A DNA stretch of 64,000 bases, from assembly GCA_035606355.1 (NCBI GenBank), contig DATNFO010000024.1:124001-188000 (forward strand), written 5' to 3'. The notes beneath the pieces are model-generated. The model saw only the letters and a list, made by a program, of their open reading frames with translations. It was not told the origin of the DNA and did not search any database. Source of the stretch: Sulfopaludibacter sp035606355 (GTDB lineage: Bacteria > Acidobacteriota > Terriglobia > Bryobacterales > Bryobacteraceae). Shown here piece by piece: positions 24,960 through 33,639 of the stretch. The stretch's first letter is position 1. The number at the start of each line of letters is the position of its first letter. Both the position numbers and the translations under genes were made by a program.

Positions 24960-25358
24960 TTAACTTGCAATACTATCGATCACGATCCGGTGCACCTTCA
25001 GAAGGAGTTCTACTTCGCCCCGCGGCAGTTCCAGCGCTGTTGCGATCGCCTCCGGCGAATCGCCGCGGCGGTGCATGCGGAGTGCTTGCGACCGCTTGCC
25101 GACATTGAATGCCGGTTTCGCCTGCCCAGCCGGTTGCGCGGCGGATTGCTGCTCCACGCGCCGCACTTCGGCGGAACAGGCCTCGAGCGCCGTCCGCAAC
25201 GCCGAGATTTGTTCTTCCAGGCCGGCGCGCACCCGCGCTGCTGCACTTCGCGAGGCCGACGCGCCGCTTCGCGTCTGGAAGATTGCGAATAGGGAGAGAG
25301 TTACCGCGGCCAGAGCCACCGCCGCGGCGCACCCTGCCGCTAAAAGGATGGGATTCAT
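24960..25358 (-). CDS. membrane-anchored DUF2802-like flagellar-locus protein
   Basis: A 132-residue protein with one N-terminal membrane helix (ILLAAGCAAAVALAAVTLSL), a coiled-coil stretch and a C-terminal helix-turn-helix like motif (ALRMHRRGDSPEAIATALEL, then GEVELLLKVHRI). The C-terminus resembles DUF2802-type proteins often found beside fliA and motor genes. The start overlaps the stop of the FliY-like gene by ATGA, so the two are translationally coupled. Function unknown. Confidence 0.7.
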   Translation of the reverse strand: MNPILLAAGCAAAVALAAVTLSLFAIFQTRSGASASRSAAARVRAGLEEQISALRTALEACSAEVRRVEQQSAAQPAGQAKPAFNVGKRSQALRMHRRGDSPEAIATALELPRGEVELLLKVHRIVIDSIAS

Positions 25359-26200
25359 CGAATGCTCCTGAGCCGGTCCTGCCGGCTGGCGATTTCCTGT
25401 ATGCGGACGCCGTAGTTGCCTTCCACCACCACAACTTCACCGCGCGCGATGAGGCAGTGATTCACCAGCACTTCGACCGGTTCGTTGACGCCGCGATTCA
25501 GCTCGACGATACTCCCGGTGGTCAGCTTCAGCACGTCCTTTACGGGCAGTTGCGCTTTACCAAAAGAGATGGTGATCGGCAGGTCGACGTCCAGCAGCAA
25601 CTCCATCGTGCGGGACGGCTGCGCGTCGCCGCGGCCCTCTGCGGCCGGCCGCATCACTTCCTTCGCGGCTTCCGGCGGTGGCGCGGCGAGAAACTCGATC
25701 AGGCCGGGACTGAACGCGGCCACCATTGGCGGGAGCGCCTGCCCCGGAAACGACAGCGATATGGCAGCATAACCGGCGACCCCCGCCGGCGGCGCGGCTT
25801 CGGAGCCCGCTCCGCAAGTCACTTCCGCTCCGCACAACGCTGTGATGGATCGTGCCATCACACCGAGCGACTGCCCCAGGATCTCAAACCAGGTATTCCG
25901 CGCCTCGGCCGGATCCACGATTTCGAGGCCCGCCGCTTTCAGCGTGAGGGCGCCGCAGGTCTCCCAGACATCGTGCGGAGCTCCGATCCACACGGTCCCG
26001 CCGGCGACCGTAGGAAACGGCTGCTGCCACCATAGGATCTCGGCATCGCCCGCCGCGGGGCCATCGTTCTGGAACTGCCAGTCTGCCGACGGCTTCTGGT
26101 CCGTCATGGATTCCAGCACCTGCACGAGACCTTGCGTCCATTGCGACAGCACCGAACGCGCCGCGTTCACGCTCTCCAGGCGTACCGGTTCCGGGCTCAT
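25355..26200 (-). CDS. FliN/FliY-like flagellar switch protein
   Basis: A 281-residue protein whose C-terminal about 80 residues are a SpoA/FliN domain (LLLDVDLPITISFGK, VKDVLKLTTGSIVELNR, EVLVNHCLIARGEVVVVEG). The N-terminal 190 residues resemble a CheC/FliM-middle-like fold (NTWFEILGQSLGVMARSI), making it similar in layout to FliY. It begins at ATG 26200 in an ATGA overlap with the fliA stop. A second, short FliN (33387-33632) is encoded in the same cluster, so this one is an additional C-ring component or a phosphatase-like switch subunit. Confidence 0.82.
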   Translation of the reverse strand: MSPEPVRLESVNAARSVLSQWTQGLVQVLESMTDQKPSADWQFQNDGPAAGDAEILWWQQPFPTVAGGTVWIGAPHDVWETCGALTLKAAGLEIVDPAEARNTWFEILGQSLGVMARSITALCGAEVTCGAGSEAAPPAGVAGYAAISLSFPGQALPPMVAAFSPGLIEFLAAPPPEAAKEVMRPAAEGRGDAQPSRTMELLLDVDLPITISFGKAQLPVKDVLKLTTGSIVELNRGVNEPVEVLVNHCLIARGEVVVVEGNYGVRIQEIASRQDRLRSIR

Positions 26201-26952
26201 GCCACCACCATTCCGCGCGACGCTGGCCATCGTTCGGCCAACATCCCGCGCAGCCGGAGAATCGCCTGCGACTTCAATTGGGAGATGCGGGATTCGTGCA
26301 GGTCCACCACTTGCGCGATCTCGCGCAAGGTGAGCTCCTCGTGATAGTACAGGCTCAATACCGTGCGCTCAATCTCCGGAATGCCATCGATTCCTTCCGC
26401 GAGCAGGCGCTCCAACTCGGATCTCTCCAGCAGCGTGGAGGGCAGTTTCTCATTGACGTCTGGAATGAATTGCAGCAGGTCTTTGCTGGATTCTCCGGCC
26501 GTGTACTCCAGGCTGCCGATGTTGAGCCCGCGCACTTCCACCAGCCACTCGTGATACTCGGCTGTGGAGATGCCCAGCTCCGCCGCGATTTCATCTTCGC
26601 CGGGCACGCGCTGCAATCGCTGCTCGGCATGGGCTATTGCGGATTCAATCTGCTTCGCTTTGCGGCGCTTTTGGCGCGGAGCCCAATCCAAGCCGCGCAA
26701 GCTGTCGAGAATGGCGCCGCGGATCTTATATTCGGCATACGTTTTCAGCTTGACGTTCAGCGAAGAGTCGAAATTGTCGATGGCCGAAATTAAACCAATG
26801 ACGCCCGTGGAGATGAGGTCCTCCAGGCTGATGTTCTCCGGCAGCCGTTCCTGAATGCGCCGCGCGATCAGCCGGACCTGCGGCAGATGCTCCAGGATCA
26901 GCCGTTCGCGTGCGTTAGTATCGAGCTCGTCGGAAACCGCGTACGAATACAT
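26197..26952 (-). CDS. fliA: flagellar sigma factor FliA (sigma-28)
   Basis: RNA polymerase sigma factor for late flagellar genes. The 251-residue protein shows region 2 (LPENISLEDLISTGVIGLISAI, YAEYKIRGAILDSLR, DWAPRQKRR) and region 4 (LSLYYHEELTLREIAQVVDL, ESRISQLKSQAI), the ordering and length typical of FliA/WhiG. It lies between the broken flhF and the fliY-like gene. Candidate target promoters in this window are at 20813, 37767, 42800 and 43089. Confidence 0.95.
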   Translation of the reverse strand: MYSYAVSDELDTNARERLILEHLPQVRLIARRIQERLPENISLEDLISTGVIGLISAIDNFDSSLNVKLKTYAEYKIRGAILDSLRGLDWAPRQKRRKAKQIESAIAHAEQRLQRVPGEDEIAAELGISTAEYHEWLVEVRGLNIGSLEYTAGESSKDLLQFIPDVNEKLPSTLLERSELERLLAEGIDGIPEIERTVLSLYYHEELTLREIAQVVDLHESRISQLKSQAILRLRGMLAERWPASRGMVVA

Positions 26953-26969
26953 AATGTTTCTCCCGGGCG

Positions 26970-27686
26970 TCAGGCGGCCGAACGGACTCTCCCCGCCGGC
27001 GCGGTGAGCACCATCTCGGCGAGGCGCGCTGGGGTGGCTTCCTCCAGGTCCTCGGGAATGCGCTGCCCTGTGGTCAAGAAGGAAAGCGGCTTGCCCGTGC
27101 GGGCCGTCTCGTTCAGAATCGGCCCGAAGCTGGATGTCTCATCGAGCTTGGAAAACAGCAGACGCCCCGGAGAGAACGGCTCGAATGCGTCTACCACTCG
27201 CGTCAGATCGGCCGGTTTCAGCGAGGCCGGAAGCACCAGTTGCTTGTCGATGTCCTTGCGGGAAGCGAGGAAGCGCGCCAGAGGCTCGAAATCCTCCAGG
27301 TCGCCGAACCCGAGCCCTGGCGTATCGATGAGAATGAGTTCCTTGCCGCGATTCTCTTCGAGCGCCTGAGCCAGCGACGCCACCGTTTCCAGCAGTTGGA
27401 ATCCGACGCCCAGGATCGCGGCGTAGGACCGCAGTTGCTCGGCCGCGGCCACGCGGTACGTATCCATCGACAGCAGCAGCACGGGGCGCCGCGCGGCGAT
27501 TCCATAATTAACCGCAAGCTTCACGAGCGTGGTCGTTTTGCCGCTGCCGCCGGGACCGACCAGAGCGGCGATTCGCGGCGAAGCGTCTGTCGCGCCAAGG
27601 CCCGGGTTCACATGGATGCGCGACTCGAATTCCTCAATGAGGGCGCGCTGAAAAGACGCGCTATCGATGCGTGAAAGGCGTGCGCA
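26970..27686 (-). CDS. flhF: FlhF GTPase, C-terminal (NG domain) part, frameshifted
   Basis: SRP-type GTPase that marks the pole for flagellar assembly. The frame reads SRIDSASFQRALIEEF before Walker A GPGGSGKTTT, then SMDTYRVAAAEQLR, LIDTPGLG and LLFSKLDE, the full G1-G4 set. A GTG at 27611 is the first start codon, but it would cut off the helix leading into the NG domain. The same protein in the +1 frame is the N-terminal part at 27661-28116, so these are two pieces of one gene. The coding similarity of this part is taken to about 27686. Confidence 0.85.
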   Translation of the reverse strand, partial: CARLSRIDSASFQRALIEEFESRIHVNPGLGATDASPRIAALVGPGGSGKTTTLVKLAVNYGIAARRPVLLLSMDTYRVAAAEQLRSYAAILGVGFQLLETVASLAQALEENRGKELILIDTPGLGFGDLEDFEPLARFLASRKDIDKQLVLPASLKPADLTRVVDAFEPFSPGRLLFSKLDETSSFGPILNETARTGKPLSFLTTGQRIPEDLEEATPARLAEMVLTAPAGRVRSAA

Positions 27687-28116
27687 GAAATGCGGGGCGG
27701 CCGGGTGACGTACGCGCCTCGGCAGCCTGCACGATCTCGCGCGCCAGCTCGCTATTTACTTCCGCCGCCGCCAACGTGGCGTACGCGTCCGCGGCGGTGG
27801 GCGACGCACCGGCCCATTGCGGCGTCGCGAAGGCCGATCGTGTCAGCACGCGCCGCATGCCTTCGAGCTCCTTCTTGAGCTCGGCGACTTCCGCCGATAG
27901 CCGGTCGCCCGAAACGCCGGGCGGCGGTGCGGGCGTGCCCGTGCGCGGCTCGGCGAATAGCTGATCGGCCGCAAACACCACCTCGTATTCGCCGAGGTGG
28001 CGCGCTTCGGGCGCCGTCCTGCGGCTGTTCATCAGCATGGCGTCGGGCCCCAATTCGGTGCGTGCCGCCGCCATGGCGTCCTCGACCGATCCGGCGAAAT
28101 ACGATTTGATGGTCAT
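27661..28116 (-). CDS. flhF: FlhF N-terminal part, terminated by a frameshift
   Basis: Starts MTIKSYFAGSVEDAMAAART, the canonical FlhF N-terminus (K-x-Y/F-x-A-x-x-x-x-E-A), followed by ELGPDAMLMNSRR and an Ala/Pro-rich linker with a short coil. The frame ends at TAG 27663-27661, just upstream of the NG domain, which continues in the next frame; dropping one base between about 27664 and 27700 would restore one FlhF of about 380 residues. As it stands the cell would make no intact FlhF. Confidence 0.85.
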   Translation of the reverse strand: MTIKSYFAGSVEDAMAAARTELGPDAMLMNSRRTAPEARHLGEYEVVFAADQLFAEPRTGTPAPPPGVSGDRLSAEVAELKKELEGMRRVLTRSAFATPQWAGASPTAADAYATLAAAEVNSELAREIVQAAEARTSPGRPAFLRTPFTHR

Positions 28117-28131
28117 GCCTGTGTTCCTGGG

Positions 28132-28158
28132 AATCTATCGGCGGAATTCCCGAGGAAC
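28132..28158 (-). promoter_or_regulatory. weak sigma-28-like site upstream of flhF
   Basis: Between flhA and flhF the minus strand contains GCCGATAG preceded by 15 bases and ACTG, so only the -10 element fits the FliA consensus. Listed as a weak candidate for an internal promoter of flhF-fliA. Confidence 0.25.
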
Positions 28159-28178
28159 AGTAGGGCTGATCGCGAAAA

Positions 28179-30254
28179 TTATTGGATGGTGCCGAGCGAC
28201 TGCACCCGCAGGCCGGGCGGCACTTCGTTGTGCGCGATAAAGAAGAGGTTCGGCAGCGACGGCTCGGCGATCTGGCGCAGGAAGTAGCGAGCTCCGGTGG
28301 TGGTGATCACGGCCACGCCAGCTTCCGGCGAGCTAATGCGCGCGGAGATGCGGTTGAGAATGTCCCGGATCGCCTGCGGGGGCAAGGACAGGTGGCTGTT
28401 CTGCTCGCCGTGCTCCACCGCGCCTTCGATGGACTGTTCGATGGAAGGCTCCATAAACCAGGCTGTGAGCTCGCCGGAGCGGTTCAAGTATGGCTTTACC
28501 ACACTGCGGCGAATGGTCTGGCGCACGTACTCGGTCAGCAGCACGGGGTTGCGTGTCACCACCGCGGCCTCGCCGAGCGCCTCGAAAATGGAAACGGCAT
28601 CGCGGATGGATACGCGCTCGCGCAGCAGGTTTTGCAGGACGCGCTGCACAGCCGCGAGCGGGAGAAGCTTCGGCACCAGATCCTCCACCACCTTTGGATG
28701 CTCCACCGCGACGCGGTCCAGAATCCGCTTGGCGTCCTGGCGCGAAAGCAACTCGTGCGCGTACCGCCTGATGGTCTCGGCGAGGTGCGTCCCCAGGACG
28801 CTGATGCTGTCAACCACGGTATAGCCGGAGTTCCGCGCGTGCGCGGCGCGATCGGCGGGAATCCATTGCGCGGCGATGCCGAACGCCGGGTCGCGGGTTG
28901 TCTGCCCTTCGATTCGCGCCGTAGGCTCGCCCATCGGGATCGCCAACTCGCAGCCTTGCGGCAACTCGTAGCGGGAAATCTCCGCGCCCTTTAATGAGAT
29001 GATGTACTCGCGGCTGCGCAGCGTCAGATTATCGGTGACGCGCACGGGCGGCAGGATATAACCGAGATCGGTCGCAAGTTGCTTGCGAATCGCGGAGATG
29101 CGGCGCAGCAGGGGCGAATCCTGACCGCCTTCCACCAGGCCGACAAGTCCGAGTCCCACCTCGATGGCGAGTGGCTCGACGCGCAACATGGCTTCCAGAT
29201 TCTCCTTCGCGGGGGCCTTCGCGTCGGATGCGGGAGCGGCGGCGGGGGTGGTTTCCCGCTTCCGCATGCGCCACGCTGCCGTCCCGGCGCCGCCGCCCAG
29301 CAGCAGGAACGGCAGCATCGGCATGCCCGGGAGAAGACTCAACGCCACCAGGACGCCGCTGGCCAGCATGAGGGGCTGGCTTTTGCCGAAGATCTGCTTT
29401 GCGAACTCGGCGCCCAGCCGCGCGTCGCTGCCGGCCCGCGTGACAATCAGGCCGCCCGAAATGGAGATCATGAGCGCCGGAATCACGGTGACCAGACCGT
29501 CGCCGATGGTCAGCACCGTATAGGTTTCGAGCGCCTTGCGGAAGTCCATCCCGTGCTGCAGTACGCCGATCAGGAAGCCGGCCACGATGTTGATGCTCGT
29601 GATCAGAATGCTCGCCACTGCGTCGCGCTGCGTGAAACGCGACGCGCCATCCATCGCGCCGTAGAATTCCGCTTCGGTAGCGAGATTCTTGCGGCGCCGT
29701 TTGGCTTCGGCTTCGTCGATCAGACCTGCATTCAGGTCCGAATCGATCGACATCTGCTTGCCCGGCAACGCATCTAAGGTAAAACGCGCGGTGACTTCGG
29801 AAATGCGGACCGCGCCGTGATTGATCACCACATACTGAATCGCGATCAGCACCAGGAAAATTACCGCGCCGATTACGTAATTGCCACCCACCACGAAGCT
29901 GCCGAAGGCGCCGATCACCTCGCCGGCGGCGGTCGTGCCGGTATTTCCGTTCAGCAGGATGAGCCGCGAGGACGATACGTTGAGTGCCAGGCGGAACAGC
30001 GTGAGGAGCAGCAGAGTGGTCGGAAACGACGTGAACTCCACTGGCCTCACCAGGTACAGCGAGACCATCAGCACGGTTACCGACAGCAGGATGTCGCCGA
30101 CAATCAGCAGGTCCAGCACGAAGCTCGGCAGCGGTGTGATCAGCGCCATCACGATAGCCAGTACGGCGATAGGGACGGCCATCTCACGCAGCAGGTTCAG
30201 CGGTAAGGCCTGCATCCATTTCGGAGTGGAGGGTGCGGCGAGTGTAGGGGTCAT
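28179..30254 (-). CDS. flhA: flagellar type III export gate protein FlhA
   Basis: Export gate protein that uses the proton motive force and docks chaperone-substrate complexes. At 691 residues it has the usual layout: about eight membrane helices in the first 330 residues, the conserved FHIPEP-like stretch (SRFTQRDAVASILITSINI, GDGLVTVIPALMISISGGL), and a large cytoplasmic C-terminal domain (VVDSISVLGTHLAETIRR, LLRERVSIRDAVSIFEAL). It starts 4 bp after flhB. Confidence 0.96.
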   Translation of the reverse strand: MTPTLAAPSTPKWMQALPLNLLREMAVPIAVLAIVMALITPLPSFVLDLLIVGDILLSVTVLMVSLYLVRPVEFTSFPTTLLLLTLFRLALNVSSSRLILLNGNTGTTAAGEVIGAFGSFVVGGNYVIGAVIFLVLIAIQYVVINHGAVRISEVTARFTLDALPGKQMSIDSDLNAGLIDEAEAKRRRKNLATEAEFYGAMDGASRFTQRDAVASILITSINIVAGFLIGVLQHGMDFRKALETYTVLTIGDGLVTVIPALMISISGGLIVTRAGSDARLGAEFAKQIFGKSQPLMLASGVLVALSLLPGMPMLPFLLLGGGAGTAAWRMRKRETTPAAAPASDAKAPAKENLEAMLRVEPLAIEVGLGLVGLVEGGQDSPLLRRISAIRKQLATDLGYILPPVRVTDNLTLRSREYIISLKGAEISRYELPQGCELAIPMGEPTARIEGQTTRDPAFGIAAQWIPADRAAHARNSGYTVVDSISVLGTHLAETIRRYAHELLSRQDAKRILDRVAVEHPKVVEDLVPKLLPLAAVQRVLQNLLRERVSIRDAVSIFEALGEAAVVTRNPVLLTEYVRQTIRRSVVKPYLNRSGELTAWFMEPSIEQSIEGAVEHGEQNSHLSLPPQAIRDILNRISARISSPEAGVAVITTTGARYFLRQIAEPSLPNLFFIAHNEVPPGLRVQSLGTIQ

Positions 30255-30258
30255 TGGG

Positions 30259-31320
30259 CTATCCTGGGAGCCTCCCGTTCATCAGCTTGAAGATGTATGC
30301 GAGTATTTCGGCGACAGCACGGTAAAGGTGCGGCGGGATCTCCTGGCCGACATCGACGGACTTGTACAACGCCTGCGCCAATGGTGGATTTTCGATGATG
30401 GGCACCTGGTGCTCGGTGGCCTTGGCGCGTATGCGGAGCGCGAGGTAGTTCTTGCCCTTGGCGACCACTTTGGGCGCGCCCGCGCCATCGATCTGGTACT
30501 TGATGGCGACCGCGAAGTGCGTCGGATTCACAATCACCGCGGTCGCACTGGGCACCTCTTTCATCATGTTGCGGCGGGCATTGTCGCGTTGAATGCGGCG
30601 AATCTGCGCCTTCATCTGCGGATTCCCTTCCACTTCCTTCATTTCCTCGCGGATTTCCTGCTTGCTCATGCGCAGGTCGTTCTTGTGCTTGCGCATTTGG
30701 CGGAACAGGTCCACCGCGCCGAAAACCAGGAACACCGCCGCCGCTTTCCAGAAGACCTGCATGACGGAAACCGCCAGAAAAGAGCAGCCGGCTGTCGCGC
30801 TCGACAGCGGGAGCGCGATCAGCGCATCGAGCTTGTCGCGTACCACGGCGTACACGGCCCATAGAAAGACAGGGAGTAGAACAGCGGCTTGCACTACCGA
30901 TGAGAGGTTCTGCCGCGGCAGTTCCTTCAGCCTGGACATCGGATTGAGCCGCGATGGATCGGGCGACAGTTTCTTCAAGCTGAAGCCGAAGCGCGTCGTC
31001 ATTAGCCGTATGAATAGTGTGGCGAGCGCAACTGCCGCGCCCCCCAGAAACAGCGGCAGAAATTGCTGTTGATATACGCGCCAGCCGGCTGCCGCCAGAT
31101 CCTCTACGGTCAGCCGGCCGGCGAACGCCATTTCGAGCAGAGATCGCGCAGTTCGCTGAAGACCCGTGAACCACACTGCGCCGCCCGCCCCCAGAATCGC
31201 CAGAAAGATCATGAACTGCAGGGCCGCGACGAAGTCGCGAGCCGAGGCGAACTGCCCCTCCTCGCGTGCTTTGTCCAGTCTCCGTTGTGTCGGTTGCTCG
31301 CTCTTGCTTTGATCTGCCAT
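30259..31320 (-). CDS. flhB: flagellar export protein FlhB
   Basis: Substrate-specificity switch of the flagellar export apparatus. The 353-residue product has an N-terminal KSEQPTQRRLDKAREEGQ motif, four membrane helices, and the autocleavage site NPTH (VIVNPTHFAVAIKY) around residue 270. The switch from rod/hook to filament substrates depends on this cleavage together with FliK, also encoded here. Overlapping frames on both strands are shadows. Confidence 0.96.
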   Translation of the reverse strand: MADQSKSEQPTQRRLDKAREEGQFASARDFVAALQFMIFLAILGAGGAVWFTGLQRTARSLLEMAFAGRLTVEDLAAAGWRVYQQQFLPLFLGGAAVALATLFIRLMTTRFGFSLKKLSPDPSRLNPMSRLKELPRQNLSSVVQAAVLLPVFLWAVYAVVRDKLDALIALPLSSATAGCSFLAVSVMQVFWKAAAVFLVFGAVDLFRQMRKHKNDLRMSKQEIREEMKEVEGNPQMKAQIRRIQRDNARRNMMKEVPSATAVIVNPTHFAVAIKYQIDGAGAPKVVAKGKNYLALRIRAKATEHQVPIIENPPLAQALYKSVDVGQEIPPHLYRAVAEILAYIFKLMNGRLPG

Positions 31321-31326
31321 GGCGGG

Positions 31327-32100
31327 TCATAACCCCAGAACCCTGCCTGCCACGGACCAGGCGTGCACGCTGAAATCGCGCAGAATCTTCGGCAGCAGCG
31401 GCGCGATGCAGCTGAGCAGGACCAGCGCAGCCAGCATCTTTGCGGGAAAGGCCAGCGAGATCAGTTGCAGTTGTGAGTTCAATCGGCCCAACAGCGCCAG
31501 CGCGATATCGACCAGCAGCAGCAGCGTGATCACCGGGAGAGCGATGCGCACACCGACACTGAACAATTCAGACCCGAGCGCGATCAATCCGCTCGCGGCT
31601 GCGGGTGAGAACGAGACCGACCCCGGCGGCACTTTCTCGAGGCTGCGCGCAAACAGCCGCAGAACTTCGCGATCGAGGCCCATGGCGAAAAACAGCAGCC
31701 CCGAAACAAGCTGTGCAACCACCAGCAGAATGCCGGAATCGGCTTGCGAGTTGGGGTCGACGGTCGAAGCATATCCGTACCCGGCCTGCATCCCCAAAAT
31801 CTGTGCGGCCAGGCCGAACGCTTCGAGCACGATCGCGACCGCGACGCCGATTGCGATGCCAACCGCCGCCTCGGCAATAGCCCACGCGGCGAGTTGTCCA
31901 GCGCCGATAAAGCCGTCGGTCACGGCAGGCCAGTAACTCCGCAGCGCCAGCGTGAACCCCAGCGACAGCGCCACACGCGCGGGTCCGGCGTTGGACGTGA
32001 ATCCGGGCAGTGGAACGAAAATGAAAGCGCCTGAAACGCGCGCCAGCACCAGCAGAAAGCCGTACAGGGTCCCCAGTGAGATGACGACGTTAGCGGGCAT
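31327..32100 (-). CDS. fliR: flagellar export protein FliR
   Basis: Integral membrane component of the export gate. The 257-residue protein has about six hydrophobic helices and the typical FliR segment EAAVGIAIGVAVAIVLEAF with GMQAGYGYAS. It overlaps fliQ by 11 bp. Confidence 0.93.
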   Translation of the reverse strand: MPANVVISLGTLYGFLLVLARVSGAFIFVPLPGFTSNAGPARVALSLGFTLALRSYWPAVTDGFIGAGQLAAWAIAEAAVGIAIGVAVAIVLEAFGLAAQILGMQAGYGYASTVDPNSQADSGILLVVAQLVSGLLFFAMGLDREVLRLFARSLEKVPPGSVSFSPAAASGLIALGSELFSVGVRIALPVITLLLLVDIALALLGRLNSQLQLISLAFPAKMLAALVLLSCIAPLLPKILRDFSVHAWSVAGRVLGL

Positions 32101-32359
32101 ACCGCCCCAGGTTGCCGATGAGCAGGACGGTGTACGCCATCATCTTCTGCAGCATCCACGGCATTAGAAACATGAGGCCCGTGAGGAAGGCGAGCAAGCG
32201 CGGAATGGTGCTGAATGCGTTGTCCTGCATCGACGTCGCGATCTGCACGAGACTCACGACGATTCCCGCGGCAAAACCGATCGCCAGCAGCGGAGCGGCC
32301 AGCCAGAACGACTCCATCAGCATCTGCCGCATGAGTTCGACTACGGTCTCGGGCGTCAT
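32090..32359 (-). CDS. fliQ: flagellar export protein FliQ
   Basis: Small export-gate membrane protein of 89 residues with two membrane helices and the family start TPETVVELMRQMLMESFWL and core GIVVSLVQIATSMQDNAFS. It overlaps fliP by 4 bp at its start and fliR at its end. Confidence 0.95.
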   Translation of the reverse strand: MTPETVVELMRQMLMESFWLAAPLLAIGFAAGIVVSLVQIATSMQDNAFSTIPRLLAFLTGLMFLMPWMLQKMMAYTVLLIGNLGRYAR

Positions 32360-33087
32360 TGGTAAAAACTCTTCATGAGCGAGCCGATCACGAGATTCCA
32401 GCCGTCCACCAGCACAAAGAGCAGCACCTTGAAGGGTGCTGAGACCATTACGGGAGGCAGTTGCATCATGCCGACGGAGAGCGTAACGGAGGCCACTACC
32501 ATGTCAATTACCAGAAACGGCAGAAACAGTACCGCCCCGATCTGAAACCCGGTCTTAAGCTCCGACAGAATGTACGCCGGGATGAGAATGTTGAGGTCCA
32601 GATCCGCGGGCGTGCGCGGCGGCGGCTGATGCGAAAGCTCCACAAACAGGCGGATGTCTTTCTCTCTCGCGAATCGCACCAGAAAGCCTCGCAGCGGCTT
32701 CGACCCCGCGTCCCATGCCTGTTGCGGCGTCAGATGCCCGGCCTCCATGGGTTCCCAGCCCTGGTGGTAAATCTCTCCCGCGACAGGCTGCATGATGACG
32801 ATCGTCAGAAAGAGCGCCAGCCCGAGCAGTACCTGGTTGGAAGGAGCGGTTTGCGTTCCCAGGGCTTGCCGGAGGAAATGCAGCACGATCGTAATCCGCA
32901 GAAACGGAGTGATGCACATGACCGCCGCCGGAAGCAGCGTCATGAGGGTCAGCAGGATTATCACCTGCATCGGAGCGCTCAGGCCGGCGCCGCTTTTTCC
33001 GGGCGAAATGCCGAGCAGCGACAGAGGCTCGATGCCGGCGCCGTGGACGGGCGCGGCGGCTGCCGCGAGCATAGCCAGCCGCCTCAT
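32356..33087 (-). CDS. fliP: flagellar export protein FliP
   Basis: Core subunit of the FliPQR export pore. The 243-residue product has a signal-like N-terminus and FliP motifs: ITPFLRITIVLHFLRQALG, LALFLTIVIMQPV, LIPAYILSELKTGFQIG and LVDGWNLVIGSLMKSF. Four-base overlaps with fliO and fliQ indicate translational coupling. Confidence 0.96.
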   Translation of the reverse strand: MRRLAMLAAAAAPVHGAGIEPLSLLGISPGKSGAGLSAPMQVIILLTLMTLLPAAVMCITPFLRITIVLHFLRQALGTQTAPSNQVLLGLALFLTIVIMQPVAGEIYHQGWEPMEAGHLTPQQAWDAGSKPLRGFLVRFAREKDIRLFVELSHQPPPRTPADLDLNILIPAYILSELKTGFQIGAVLFLPFLVIDMVVASVTLSVGMMQLPPVMVSAPFKVLLFVLVDGWNLVIGSLMKSFYQ

Positions 33088-33374
33088 GCCTGGGCCTCCC
33101 GCGGCTTGCGATCGAGTTCATCGCAAGGAACACTGTGCAACAGCGAACACCCGGCCGCGGATGAAGCCACCAGCAACGTCCGGTCGCCTACGCGCACCAG
33201 GTGAAGCGTCTGTTGCGGCCCTAGCGCGACCCGTTCCAGACACTCCATCCGGCGCGTGCTACCTCCGCGCCGCAACCCGACCGTCGCCACGCCTCGGCGG
33301 CGCAGCCACCACAGTGTGGCTCCGAGCAGCAGCAGGACCCCTGCTACCGCCGATATCTGTTGCAACACTTCCAT
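33084..33374 (-). CDS. fliO: flagellar biosynthesis protein FliO
   Basis: A 96-residue protein with one N-terminal membrane helix (ISAVAGVLLLLGATLWWL), a basic segment and the FliO-type core MECLERVALGPQQTLHLV, RVGDRTLLV. FliO assists FliP assembly. Placement between fliN and fliP is canonical. Confidence 0.85.
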   Translation of the reverse strand: MEVLQQISAVAGVLLLLGATLWWLRRRGVATVGLRRGGSTRRMECLERVALGPQQTLHLVRVGDRTLLVASSAAGCSLLHSVPCDELDRKPREAQA

Positions 33375-33386
33375 GCCGTTTCATCC

Positions 33387-33632
33387 TCAGTCGTCCCGGA
33401 AGTCCGTGATTCGTACGCCCAGCTTGTTTTCGATGATCACGATTTCACCGGAGCCGAATAACACGCCTCCGATGTAAAAATCGATGTTTTCTCCGGCCGA
33501 GCGCATGGTGCCGATGACGCTGCCCTCTTGCAGGCGCAGGATCTCGCGCGTGCTCATGATGCACCGGTCCAGTTCCACTTCGATCTCCACCGGGACCTCG
33601 CCCAGCGGCGCAATTTCTTCCTGAGGATTCAT
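33387..33632 (-). CDS. fliN: flagellar motor switch protein FliN
   Basis: Short C-ring subunit (81 residues) consisting of a single SpoA domain: VPVEIEVELDRCIMSTREIL, GSVIGTMRSAGENIDFYIG and GEIVIIENKLGVRITDF. It lies 7 bp behind flgE and 12 bp before fliO. The longer FliY-like paralogue is at 25355-26200. Confidence 0.92.
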   Translation of the reverse strand: MNPQEEIAPLGEVPVEIEVELDRCIMSTREILRLQEGSVIGTMRSAGENIDFYIGGVLFGSGEIVIIENKLGVRITDFRDD

Positions 33633-33639
33633 CGGCTGT

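Noticed and set aside
30251..31330. 359-codon frame overlapping flhB on the same strand
   Set aside because: The flhB frame has the NPTH site and family motifs; this one is a +1-type shadow rich in Arg and Ser.
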